This document shows, in pieces, positions 35,723 to 46,430 of a stretch of 64,000 nt of DNA (its first letter is position 1; every line of letters starts with the position of its first letter). The notes under the pieces were generated by a model that saw only the letters and a list, made by a program, of their open reading frames with translations, was not told where the DNA came from and did not search any database. The stretch is from Talpa occidentalis. Its lineage: Eukaryota; Chordata; Mammalia; Eulipotyphla; Talpidae. The position numbers and the translations under genes were made by a program. The stretch is taken from assembly GCF_014898055.3 (NCBI RefSeq), contig NW_023603184.1:35339359-35403358 (forward strand), written 5' to 3'.

Positions 35723-36325
35723 TGTAACAGGGTGGTCCCCAGGAAAGGGGGAGGTTCCAGGTTCCCTGCCCCACCCAAAAGGAGGGTGGAGCTGAGCAAA
35801 GAGAGAAGAAGCTGAAGAGGAGACTGAGGAAGGAAGAAAGCAGGATGGAAATCCAGGAGGAGACTTGGAGGAGGCACATGGGGCCTAGAGACACATGAAG
35901 AAACTGCTTGACTTTTGGTCGTGGACTGGGTGACACAGATGTGGGTGAGAGACCCATGGGGAGGTGACAATGGCAGCTTTTATCTTGATTTTGATTTTGC
36001 TCTTTTCCTTCCAGACTTATCTGGTTGTTTCTGACCCTTTTCTGTGGGTCCCCATTGGAAGATGCTTTAGACCTGTGGCAGGCTTTGGGGCCTTGCTCTG
36101 GGCCAATCCCATTTGGATGGAGTTTTACCCATGAGGGGACGGGTAACTTTGGGTGCTTGATTTAGAAACTAAATTCTTTGCCTTTCCTGTATTGTTTCCT
36201 AGTTGTATTAAAGTTCCTTCCCATTAAAGTCTCATATGTTTTGTGTTGATGCGGTGGATGGCAGAACCCAGTTAGAGTAGGCAAGTTTGCAGGGTTTGGG
36301 CTGCCCCTCTCCCTGCCCTGTAACG
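35723..36325 (+). mobile_element. Class I ERV-type solo LTR nested in the class II LTR
   Basis: It begins TGTAACAGGGTGG and ends CCCTGTAACG (expected CA altered to CG), and is flanked by the 4-bp repeat ACAT at 35719-35722 and 36326-36329. The 603-bp element is a relative of the inverted copy at 39132-39688. It has ATTAAAG signals near 36208 and 36223. A short open reading frame starts at 35970 (listed separately). Orientation is taken from the polyadenylation-like signals and that reading frame. Confidence 0.8.
35970..36134 (+). other. Short reading frame inside the LTR, signal-peptide-like
   Basis: It encodes 54 codons. It begins M-A-A-F-I-L-I-L-I-L-L-F-S-F, a strongly hydrophobic run like a signal peptide or membrane anchor, followed by S-D-P-F-L-W. 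The sister LTR has the same start on the minus strand (39486 down to 39379, 35 codons), with the frames diverging after a one-base difference and an upstream two-base difference. No protein family was recognised; chance is possible. It is described only as two broken relatives. Confidence 0.3.
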
Positions 36326-36333
36326 ACATCATC

Positions 36334-36365
36334 CTGCTGAGGGTCTCAGCAGCCCTTTATTTATA
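36334..36365 (-). promoter_or_regulatory. TATA box and R-region hairpin of the class II LTR
   Basis: The minus strand reads TATAAATAAA (about 36365-36356) and then a perfect palindrome CTGCTGAG-ACC-CTCAGCAG (36352-36334). A TATA box followed within a few bases by a stable stem fits the start of a retroviral transcript. The nested LTR lies just downstream in this sense. Confidence 0.55.
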
Positions 36366-36907
36366 CATTTCAAGCAAACCATGAGTGCATAAGCATATGC
36401 ATTAAGGCAGGAAGATAACAATCATCACATCTTTCTCAAGAGCAACCAAGGGTCTATTTGCCCTCCTGCAGAGGTTGTGTTATAGGGCAATCCTGGACAT
36501 CCTTTTCCCCCAACAGTCATGACATTTATTATTCTTTGTTTTAAAGAAGGCACAGTTGCTAAACAAAAGTGTTCTTAGAATAGTCATTTACCATAAACAG
36601 TCATTTTATTACTAGCAAAAAACTTATGTGACTGAAATTAACATTTCTATGTTTGCCATGGTGAACGATTAACTAAGGGCTAGGGGAAACAAAGCACAGG
36701 AAGTTACCTGGGGGATGGAAGATGCATTGACTCTTCCCTAGCCCCAAGCTCTCAATTAAGGGAGGAATTTTCTTAATCTAACAAAAGAGTTTTTCTACCT
36801 ATTACTCCTATACTTATCTCGTAAGCCTAGTTTGTAAGCCTAGTTTCCGTATCTAACTTTAAGATCAAGGGAAAATTTCTTTCTCTGTAAGATTGCTGAT
36901 TGTTGTT

Positions 36908-37011
36908 TTAAGGAACTACAAACATTTCATCGGAGGCAGGGCCGGAGATGGTTATAGCTTTAAGGAACTACAAACATTTCATCGGAGGCAGGGCCGGAGA
37001 TGGTTATAGCT
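36908..37011. repeat. Perfect 52-bp tandem duplication
   Basis: Two copies of a unit containing GGAACTACAAACATTTCATC and GGAGATGGTTATAGC, period 52, apparently identical. It lies in the U3 region of the class II LTR. Confidence 0.95.
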
Positions 37012-37040
37012 TTTGGTTCCCAGAATGGTTAATACGTGAA

Positions 37041-37145
37041 GTATCAGTAGTTGTAACGTTGACTATTTCCAAGTGCATTATTTGTGCTCCGTGATGTATC
37101 AGTAGTTGTAACGTTGACTATTTCCAAGTGCATTATTTGTGCTCC
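37041..37145. repeat. 55-bp tandem duplication
   Basis: Unit GTATCAGTAGTTGTAACGTT... ending TTATTTGTGCTCC, period 55 with the second copy slightly shorter. It lies 30 bases from the 52-bp duplication within the same U3. Confidence 0.95.
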
Positions 37146-37783
37146 CGTGGTTATTAGCTCAACCCGTCACAAAATTGCTATTGACTTATTCTTGAATGCA
37201 CACTCTAACAGCTACCATACCAATTGTCACCTCCATGGGAATCAGCCCTAAACAAACAAGAAGAATTGAGCAGGAACCGGCTATGGCTCCTCCTGGTTTA
37301 TTCGGAATTTTCTTACACTTGGAGCATGACTTGCATCTGCCACCCAACTGCTATCTTTAACTTTAAAGTAAGAGAATTTCCTTCTCCATTTAACCCTTGC
37401 CTCAAAAGACCACATCTCCATATTAAAGACTTGGCCAAGGGATGTTTACAGCCTTTTGTTCCCAGAAGTTTTTTCACTTGTTAATAATGTAAGGCCAAAT
37501 GTTGAATTGCTGCCTTTTGGCAGAGAGTTACTAACTTTATAAAAAATGTAATGTTTGTATCATGCAGTGCCATTTGCCATCAAATTGGTTATTCATTAAT
37601 TGATCAAAAAGCATTTGCAGTTTTACTTTTAAATGCGTATTTTAACAATGGTAGAAACTAGCCATAAACAAATGAGGAGAATCTAGCAGGAGTCAGCTAA
37701 CGAGATTCCTGACTTTTCAGGAACCTGCCCCATACCCGGACCTTTGTCAGACGACATGAGTAGCATGGCTCCCAGCAAATTAG

Positions 37784-39127
37784 CTAAAAGTGAGCAACTC
37801 GACCACTAGCTATATAGTGGTTCCAAGCAATAGCATCCATCCATATGTTAATGTCCCAACCCTACTTTTCAGGATTTCAGGCTAACAGACATCACTTTTT
37901 TTTTGGCATTGAGCTTTATAAATTTAAATAAATAAATCTGTCAAAATCAGAACTACTGACCCCCTGAATGATAGGTGCTTAGTTGGTTACACTTATTAAA
38001 AGTACCAGACCCTGAGATTTAGATTTAAGTACATATTTCTAATAGCAGACATCAGTACCATAGAATCAAACATTGAACTACAGTTGCTTGCGTGTTAGAC
38101 TCTAAGACCAAAGAACATGATATTTCAAAATAAAGAGGCAAAATGCACTAAGAAATACTTAGCTATGTAATTGCCTTTTGTCTGCTAATGTTAACTACAG
38201 TGAAACTGAGCGATTGTGAATATGATAGCATATGCTCAGATGTATTGGTCTATTAAAATGGTCACAGAGATTATTTGAAAAAGAAACTTCAAAGAAGTAT
38301 TTAAATAGAGGCAGCAAAACAAAACAAAAAACACCTAAATCGAAATCAACTCCAAAGGTTGGTACATTTGGGGAAAGAACATTGAGTTTCATAACATGCA
38401 GTTTTATGTCACACAGGCAGAAATAAACTAGTATTCAAAAGTATAAACTAAAGAAAGTAACTCAGGAAGATGCCATTGTCACACAGGATATGGAGAATGC
38501 AAGCAAGATTCTAACAGAGAAGTCAGTTTTCCTGCACAAAACAGGGGACTCTCCGTAGAGGGGTGTGTAGGGGAACTTTTGATCAAAATGCTGTGGAGGG
38601 GAGGAAATCAGTTAAGACACTGTGCACAATATGGTAAGAAATCTGCACACACACATTGTTTATGGCCTGTCTGCTGGCAGTGAATTTTCCAGCCCAAGGA
38701 CATATCTGAAGGACACTCCAGGGACTGGACATTACACCTCCTGGCAGCAGTGAAGTTCCTGCTTACTTTGTTCAACTCACTATAAAAAGCCAACTGGAAA
38801 CAAAATGATAAGTGGGGGTTTCCTTAGGGTGTTAACCCCCATCTTCTTTCTTCCAGCTCTCTGATTAAAGAGCACCTTGAAGATTCAATTCCTGTCTCTA
38901 TTGGCATTCGGTGGTGACAGGAGGCACAGCTCTGGTCTTCTGATTACGGAAGGACAATGCAAGAAACACTTTAGGTAAAGGTGTCCTGCAGTGGGAGAGG
39001 AAACACTGTTTCTTTCAGGACTGAGGACAGTGACTGGGGACTTGGTGATTTAAAGGGAAGGCAAACAAAGCTTCATGCGACTTTATTTTTCACTTCACTT
39101 GGGACTGTTTTTACCTTCTTTGCGGTG
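37784..39127. other. Intergenic with a possible further LTR
   Basis: No gene. The last 350 bases contain LTR-like signals (next entry). The remainder is unrecognised. Confidence 0.4.
38540..38906 (+). mobile_element. Candidate LTR (class I-like)
   Basis: It contains ACTATAAAAAGCC (TATA-like, near 38780), GATTAAAGAGCACC (polyadenylation-like, near 38865) and a TCTCTATTGGCA end. The spacing fits a gammaretrovirus-like LTR, but I could not find the left terminus or a target-site duplication. Confidence 0.35.
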
Positions 39128-39131
39128 GAAT

Positions 39132-39688
39132 TGTTATAGGACAGGGAGAGGGGCAGCCCAAACCCCACAAACCTGCCTATTCTAAATGGGTTCTGCCATC
39201 CGCCGCATCAACACAAAACATATGAGACTTTAATGGGAAGGAACTTTAATAAAACTAGGAAACAATACAGGTAAGGCAAAGAGTCTAGTTTCTAGATGAA
39301 GCACCCAAAGTTACCCGTCCCCTCGTGGGTAAAAGTCCATCCATATGGGATCGACCCAGAGCAAGGTCCCAAAGCCTGCTACAAGTCTAAAGCATCTTCC
39401 AGTGGGGACCACAGAAAAGGGTCAGAAACTACCAGACAAGCCCGGAAGGAAAAGAGCAAAATCAACACCAAGATAAAAGCTGCCATGGTCACCTCCCCAC
39501 GGGTCTCACCCACATCTGTGTCACCCAGTCCACGACCAAAAGACAAGCGCAGTTTCTTCACGTGTCTCTTGGCTCCATCCTGCTTCCTTCCTCAGTCTCT
39601 TCTGCAGCTTCTCCTCTTCCTGCTCAGCTCCACCCTCCCTTGGGTGGGGCAGGGAACCTCCCCCTTTCCTGGGGACCACCCTGTTACA
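39132..39688 (-). mobile_element. Class I ERV-type solo LTR, inverted sister of the 35.7-kb copy
   Basis: On the minus strand it starts TGTAACAGGGTGGTCCCC and ends CCTATAACA, with the 4-bp repeat GAAT at 39128-39131 and 39689-39692. It aligns throughout with the LTR at 35723-36325, with small indels and roughly one difference in ten to fifteen bases by eye. It is 557 bp long. Confidence 0.82.
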
Positions 39689-39692
39689 GAAT

Positions 39693-42600
39693 GGGAAGTA
39701 GTATCTCTTGAGGGAGGTGTTACTTACCAACGAGTCAGTCCAAGACTGAGTGAATTAAGTCAAAACAAAGAAAAATACCCCTTGGCAATGTCAAGGACAG
39801 AAAAGGGAATTCACAACCAGCAACAAGGGAGAATGACAATATCTGAAAATTGAGGATTAAAGCTAAGTGAATGTCTAGGAATATGGTCAGTGTAGTCATC
39901 TCTGTGAAATAAATGGAAATATTTATAGATACATACATGCACACATTTATATTTTAGATCTGTAAAGTCATTAGGAGAATACACATAAAACCTATTTAAA
40001 AGGTTTACTTCTAGGGACGGGGATCATATAGAAGTGGAAAACCTTTATATTTCATGATTGCATTATACCACAATTGATTTCTTCCCCATGTATATATATT
40101 ATTTTAACAACAAAATAAATATGTAATTTTCTTATGTAAAAAAGAAGACTCAGAAATGAAGGATTGGGAGAGCTATTCACATCTATGAAAGCTCTTTTCA
40201 CTCTAGAAGCCCTTTTGAATATTTTTAAAATAATATAGTCTAAATTCCCTGAGTTAGTTATGATTGTGGGCGGGGTGGGGGGGATCTCTACAAGAATAGA
40301 TGATGAAACTGAAGTTAAATGGTTAAATTGCTCTCAGGCCTCAGAGCATAAAAGAAAGAAAAAAGTGTCTAACTTTCCTTTTGAGTCTAACCTACAAATT
40401 AGGTCCTTAGCTAGCAACAGAAGCAACTAAACTTGAGCCTAGTCCCAGGGTGTTCAAAGCCTTTGAGGAGCCAGGGGTAGAAGGGGTAAAAATGGGGCAC
40501 ACTGGTCTGTGGGGGGGAGGGAGATTGGGGGAGTCTGCCAACATGGAAGATCTGGTTATTTGGGAAAAAAAAACTCTCGATGTGGACCAATTTATAAATA
40601 ACCCAATGAACGTCAATCAGATCCTCATTTCTTTGGCCCTGCTTGTTAACTAATAAAATTTCCCCATTTTTTTTCAACCCCACTCCCCCAACTCAATATA
40701 ATCTTGTCCCCTTTGCTGGATGGGGACGCAGGTTTAAGATTTCCTCCTGATTTCTTGCCAGTTGATGTTCAATAAAACTTCTCAAAGCCTGATGTCATAG
40801 TAATTGGCTATGGCAGCAGCCCCCTTGCTACGTAACAATGATTTTAGTACTAAAAGTTGAAAAAATATTTTTTTGATAGGACCAAATTATAAACTTCCTA
40901 CTAATCTCAAAGACCACAGGCTCCTGTAGAGCTTTGGTCACACTGATTGTTACAACTGACGCCACTTCACAGTCCCCTGGGTCACACATTTCATTCAGCC
41001 ACTGCTGCTGTGACCAGCTCCATGTCGGTGTAATTAGACAATCTCAGGTCACAACTAGTACCTGTAGCTTCTCACCATGCAGCTCCCCAGATCCCAGAAT
41101 GGGACACTCCTAAAAATCAGCTCTGCCCTTATGCACACACCATGCAGTTGCGGGAAGCTGACACCAATTGGGTAGACTATGATCCCTGTGTGAGCCGTTG
41201 GGTTTAATTCTTTCATGCCCATAGAAAATGATTCTGAAATGTATTTCAAAGTTTCTTGGGATAGTCCCAGCAGTTGAATATCAGCATCTAATAGCAGTGT
41301 ACAATAGGTGAATAAAACCCCTGTATTGCCTTTCCTTCTTCCCTTTTTATTCCACATGTTTCACTCCCGGTGATGACATAGGCAAGTTTTTGTCTTATGT
41401 CCTGTTTTCTGAGGACCCAGGTATAGTCTGTCAATGTTGAAAAATCTTTTACCTCCACAACTAGACCTTGTCAAAAGTGTTGCCTCCCTGATAAGTTATT
41501 AGAAATCAGTCATTTATAAAACTATGATTACATTACTATCTGTATGTTTATAATTTATTATTTGGGGACTGGAAACCATTTCCTGTTCTCCAAGCTTAAA
41601 AGAGTGAATAAAAAGTGGTCCCTGCATTAATGTAACCTCCAAAAAAGTAACAAACCAAGAGAAAGTGATTTAAACTTGACCAAAACATCAAACATTTGAG
41701 CATACTTCTAGCTTCTGCATAACTACAAATAATTTTCTAGAGATGAAAAGAAAAAGTAAATATTTTCATCTGTCACATTTTCAGCCAGCACACAGGTATC
41801 CAGTTCATCCTGGAGTTACAACAGTCACAGATTAATAACACTTTTGGGAAAGAAAAAGTGCAAAAAGAAAAGACAGAAACAGTCAGGATTCCTTGTCATG
41901 TTTTCTCCAATTTTTTCCCCCGTTCCCTCAGTTTTCCCAGGATCAGCAGCACTACCAGCTTTCCTGGAATGATTTTCCATGTATGTACAATGTTCAGGTA
42001 TCAAGTAAATCTTTTATCAATAATTTCAGTAAAAATAGACATTTTTTTTTACAAAATATCTCACCAAAAATTAAAAGGAAAATAAAATAAGTGAGAGGTA
42101 GATGATATTTTCTAGCATGTGGATTTTGCTCTGGACCTGAAATCCCATTTGAATCAGATGGAAAATAATCACTCTCAGATCTCACAATAAAAGTAAGCTT
42201 TGTGCTACCACCCCTTGGCATGCCTTGGACCCACTCACAATCTGCTAATATTTTGTCAAATGATAAATGACAAAACTTTTTGCAAGAGTTGTTTGCTTGT
42301 GTTGTGTTTGTGGTGAGTTAAATATCTATTCTTGGTATTCATTTCAGGGAGGCAGTACTCTCTTCTTTACCCGTTACTGCTTCTGCAATTTTTCTCCATT
42401 TAAGGTATTCCCTAGTCAAACCTCCTTTTTTTATAATTTTCTAAAATTTGTGCATTTTATTTCAAGCTCTGAAATAGCCCACCTTCCTCAGCATTGTTAT
42501 TAAATTGTTCAGTGTGATGGATGTCTTCACTATTGTTTTTTATACCTGGTGTCACACTATGTAGAAGTTTCATTCATTTCCCTAAAGTTGAAATATTTTA

Positions 42601-42728
42601 AGTCTCTTTTAAATGATGATCATGTGGCCCCTAGATTAGTTATCTTTTCATCTAAATTCTGCCTTTGCAAATTAGTTCTCCAATATGTTGAAAAACTTAG
42701 GATTTTTCTGGCTTCAAAAAGCCAGAAA
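39693..42728. other. Intergenic, a MIR-like patch and a possible LTR
   Basis: About 3 kb without a gene. A MIR-like piece (GATGATGAAACTGAAGTTAA) is at about 40298-40340 and a possible LTR at 40440-40837. The stretch 40930-41450 reads like an old repeat I cannot name. Confidence 0.35.
40440..40837 (+). mobile_element. Candidate LTR
   Basis: Repeated CCAAT-like boxes (AACCCAATG, GTCAATCAG near 40600), CAATATAATC as a possible TATA and TTCAATAAAACTTCTC as a polyadenylation signal, ending CTACGTAACA. This resembles gammaretroviral LTR grammar. The start and the target-site duplication are not established. Confidence 0.35.
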
Positions 42729-42746
42729 AAAAAAATTCATGCATCT

Positions 42747-42981
42747 TAAGGGCCTCCCTGGTGGCACAGGCAATTGAGTGCAGCACTGTGAAGTTGTCCC
42801 GGCCAGCTGGGGAGATACCCACGTGGCGTAGCAGACCTCTCCTTTCTCGCCTGCTGCTCTCCTAGCAATGTATTTCAGTCAGTCTGCCTGTTCTGTTCCC
42901 CACTCTGTCTCCGGTGAATGCTCTCATCCTCCCACACATCTGGCCTGTACCCTGGTTTTTGTATCCATAAATAAATCTTTT
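42747..42981 (+). mobile_element. tRNA-derived SINE, old lineage
   Basis: Head GGGCCTCCCTGGTGGCACAGG; part of the tRNA region including the B box is deleted. The flanking A-run plus TTCATGCATCT at 42726-42746 and 42982-43001 is a long duplication, at least 20 bases with the A run. Confidence 0.9.
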
Positions 42982-43001
42982 AAAAAAAAATTCATGCATC
43001 T

Positions 43002-43951
43002 CAAAATATTGCCACTGTGTCTTAAATTATTATCTAGCTGGGATAAATAATATCTTCTGAACTTGAGTTTCTATAGCTGGGCACAGGACCTGAGCTCCAT
43101 AAGATGCCCCAAACACTTGCTCATATCTCCTTCCCAAGCTCCCAGAGAAATTGCCTGGGAAAGGTGTGTAGCCAAGCGTTACCAGTAGAAAACTGTCTTC
43201 TATAGCCACAACCATTAACAGAATTTCTCAAAATTGCTTCTTTGTAAAAGATCCTGTTAGACGCTGGGATTAGTTGAGACAAGGAAGAGAGTTGACTCTA
43301 GAAATTTTTACAAGTTTAAAATTGGTTACTATGCCTATCAACCTTTAACATTTAAAAGCTTCCCATTTTCTTGAAATTTCTCTAGGAATAGGAGGTTATG
43401 TTTTCTGCCCATATCTCCTAGACCTACAAAGAAGCAACAATTTGTGTTCCCCAGCTGTAAGACTTCTGTAGCAAGGATAATAAAGTAATGACTCTAAATA
43501 CAATTATCTACTTTCATTTCTCTCTCCCCTCAAATTCCACTTACATTTCTCCTTCAACACACAAATACAGATATACATCCTCACCTACACATACTTAGGT
43601 CTTGCCATGGCAAAGTGGCAAAAAGCAAGTTATTATTTGCTCTTATGTTCTCTCCATTTGAAAACATTCCACCAATTTTACATGCATTCAGTACAGTTGT
43701 TCAAGTGCTTTCAATATATTCTCACATATCATTTACCCAATTACAATGTAAGACATAGAGAAAAGATATCATAGTTCTCATTTCATGCTTTCCTTTGGAG
43801 TTAGACAAAGGAAGTTCTGTGTCGTATCCTCTCCTTCCAAGGATTTGGCTGTCAATCTGCAATGTGACATTTTTCTATTACTAGTCACTTTCCCCAGGAT
43901 CTGTATCCTCTCCACATTTATTCTTCATTCCCACCTCTGCTGGATGGATGA
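43002..43951. other. Intergenic, nothing recognised
   Basis: 3' flank of the receptor at 43952. No repeat or gene was recognised. Confidence 0.4.
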
Positions 43952-44902
43952 TCAGACAGGTTTCTGACCCCAGCACACATATTTGGTCAATTTGTCCCGA
44001 AACTCCTTGGTTTTCACTGCATAAATAATAGGATTGAGCATTGGTGGGACAAGGAAGTAGAGGTTACCAAGAATGGTGTGGACGTGGGGTGGAATCCCCC
44101 TGCCAAAGCGGTGAGTGAGAAAGGAGAAAAGTGAGGGCGTATAAGAGATGAGCATAACACAGATGTGCGTGGTGCAAGTGTTCATGGCTTTGTGGTGGGC
44201 TTCTTTACAGGACAGCCGCATGACAGCACGGATGATTAGCACATAAGATGAGGCAATTGCTGAGAGATCTAGCCCAACAACAAATAGCGCCACCACCAGG
44301 CCATATATCCTGTTGATCGTGGTATCCACACACACCATCTTCACCACTGCCATGTGCTCACAGTAGTTAGTGGGGATAACACGATTGACCCGGAAGGGCA
44401 TCTGCTGGAGGAGGAGAGGCATGGGGAGAATGAACAGGATGGCTCTCACTAAACTCACAAGGCCAATGAACCCAATGCGGCTGTTGGAGAGGATGGTGGC
44501 GTAGCGCAGGGGCTCACAGATGGCCACGTAGCGGTCCAAGGCCATGGACATCAGGATGGCAGACTGCATAGCAGAGATGGAGTGGATGAAGAACAGCTGG
44601 ACCAGGCAGCCCTCAAAGCTGATCTCACTCTGGTCAAACCAGAAGATGCACAGCACCTTGGGGATGGTGGTGGTGGACATGCCCAGGTCTGTGAGGGCCA
44701 GCATGCCCAGCAGCAGAAACATAGGCTTGTGCAGGGAGCGCTCTGTGCAGATGGTGAAGAGGATGGTGCAGTTCCCGAGCACCGTGACGAAGTACATGGA
44801 GGAGAAGGGGATGGAGAGCCATCTGTGGATATCCTCCATCCCAGGGATGCCTTGCAGAATGAAGTAAGAAGGGTGGCCCTGGGTGGCATTGCAGACAGTC
44901 AT
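43952..44902 (-). CDS. Olfactory receptor, OR52 family, atypical second loop
   Basis: Intact 316-residue class I receptor. A strong splice acceptor (TTCTTCATTCATCTCTCAG on the minus strand) places the exon start at 44923, so the first ATG at 44902 lies 21 bases into the exon. N-A-T glycosylation is at 5-7, D-R-Y at 123-125, S-Y at 219-220 and N-P-I-I-Y-A at 290-295. Cys99 and Cys181 are kept, but the extra loop cysteine that neighbours carry after P-F or L-P is Arg171 (M-P-F-R), and the usual H-T-Y-C is T-N-Y-C. The helix-3 acidic residue is Gln (A-M-Q-S). The long frame excludes simple decay, but the altered loop could change ligand binding or folding. The human counterpart was not identified. 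Confidence 0.93.
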   Translation of the reverse strand: MTVCNATQGHPSYFILQGIPGMEDIHRWLSIPFSSMYFVTVLGNCTILFTICTERSLHKPMFLLLGMLALTDLGMSTTTIPKVLCIFWFDQSEISFEGCLVQLFFIHSISAMQSAILMSMALDRYVAICEPLRYATILSNSRIGFIGLVSLVRAILFILPMPLLLQQMPFRVNRVIPTNYCEHMAVVKMVCVDTTINRIYGLVVALFVVGLDLSAIASSYVLIIRAVMRLSCKEAHHKAMNTCTTHICVMLISYTPSLFSFLTHRFGRGIPPHVHTILGNLYFLVPPMLNPIIYAVKTKEFRDKLTKYVCWGQKPV

Positions 44903-44929
44903 GGTAGCACCCTAGCCAAGTACCTGAGA

Positions 44930-46417
44930 GATGAATGAAGAAACCATGTGAATTTCAATTCTAAAATTAATCAAGATTTTCAAAGTATAAAATAAAAGAG
45001 ACTGATAAGATGCAAAAGTGATTCTGGAAACATGCTAATACATACCATATAGTAAGAGTAGTATGCTGTGATATTGCAGTAGTAATAATGTGGCATAACA
45101 GTAGTAACAACTGAGAGATATGTCTTATTAAAAAAGTTTTATTAAGGACACACTGATTCATTATACCTAAACGAAACTATCATTAAATAAGATTATATTG
45201 TGTATAATTTTGCATATGCCTCCATTTAAAGAAAATAATATGAAATGGGTGAAACAAAAGTGGATATAAAAACAGAGAAATTGACAAAATAGAGCATACC
45301 TCTTTCAAAAACCAAAATGTCAACTAGGTTGAAAACAAAAAAAAAAAAAACTTTTTTAATAAGCTAACTTAAGAACTTATAATAGAATCCTTCCAGAAAT
45401 TGAACACACATTTAAGGACCTGTGGGGGACTTTTTGATAAGAACGTACAATGATGGCCACGAATGAAGCACGCAGTGCAAGCTGGGCAACTGAAACTCAG
45501 TGACAAGACTACCAGAATGTGAACTTAACGCCCCCCTCACATAGAACAACTTACCTGCATGTGAGGTAATGAGAAAGAGGGAGACTGGCCCCAGGCACCT
45601 TCTTCAAACATGCATGTGTGAGTATGTGCAGATGTGTGTGGGTGTATCTTAGTAAACCCCCATGTGACTCTTGGAGAACACGCTCATGGCCCTGCATCTC
45701 CCCGCTCCTCCCTTTCAGACACCCAGAATCCATGGTGGTGTCCTTTAAGTAACCTAAGTAAAGGACCCCAGGGTGGCCAGAATTAGCTCTTGCTATTCCC
45801 TCCTCCCCAAACTCATACACACAGTTTCACTGCTATTAAGTTTAAAATTCACCCTGGAGGTTTCCCTGAGCTCCTAAGAGATAAGGCGAAGGGACTATAG
45901 GGATTCCAGGAAGGTTCCAGTCTTTTTCAGTGCTGCGGAAGCCTGAGTGAAGAGGGGTAAAGTTAAAACTGAGTCTGGGACTACTTAGAGCTTGGCAGTT
46001 TGGGTACCAAAGACCCTCTTTCTGGAGAAAGTGTTTGAGTGCGGGCTGGGGAGGAACTTACTGCTAAGTAATCATGCTCGTGACAGCAACAGAGGCACAT
46101 CCCCTGTTATTCAGAATCCTGTAAAATGGTTGGTCACCTCAAATTTTGTTGCTCCCTCTCCTCTTCCAGATTTTCTTGCTCTAACTCTTTCATGGCCATT
46201 GCTTTACCCCAGACATCCCCCAGAGCATATTCTGCAACACCCCTTACCTCCTTTAGACCCCATGTCCACTCATGCCCCAGCATCCTTTCAACTCTGGGTT
46301 CAGATGTGGACATATTCTATTCTCATCAGTTCAGAGGAAGCAAGTTATTAAAGTCTAACCAAATATATCTTCCTAAGTCCACTTCAAAATGCACAGGACA
46401 AAATGGAAGTATAAAAT
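44930..46417. other. Intergenic, nothing recognised
   Basis: 5' flank of the previous receptor, about 1.5 kb. No repeat or gene was identified with confidence. Confidence 0.4.
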
Positions 46418-46430
46418 TGTGCAAGGACTA

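Larger units (their letters stand above)
35594..37777 (-). mobile_element. Class II ERV-type solo LTR, interrupted by a class I LTR
   Basis: On the minus strand it starts TGCTGGGAGCCATG and ends GGCTGGTCCCCGGCA. The termini are near-inverted repeats, and a 6-bp direct repeat AATTAG lies at 35588-35593 and 37778-37783, the duplication size expected of betaretrovirus-like (class II) elements. A TATAAATAAA box and a hairpin sit near the start of the presumed R region. Removing the inner LTR and its target repeat leaves about 1.58 kb, long for an LTR and partly due to two tandem duplications at 36908-37011 and 37041-37145. No gag, pol or env adjoins, so it is a solo LTR. Confidence 0.82.

Noticed and set aside
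36328..37150. CRISPR-like array from the doubled 52- and 55-bp units.
   Set aside because: Only two adjacent copies each with no spacers, in a vertebrate LTR.
35723..39688. Paired LTRs of a single provirus.
   Set aside because: The two LTRs are in opposite orientation with different 4-bp repeats and no gag, pol or env between them.
39296..39853. 185-codon plus-strand frame across 39296-39853.
   Set aside because: It is antisense to the LTR and runs out into unrelated flank. No domain was recognised.
40304..40837. An LTR starting at 40304 with ATGA target repeats.
   Set aside because: The left part reads as a MIR relic (GATGAAACTGAAGTTAA), so the 4-base match is probably chance. Only a looser candidate from about 40440 was kept.
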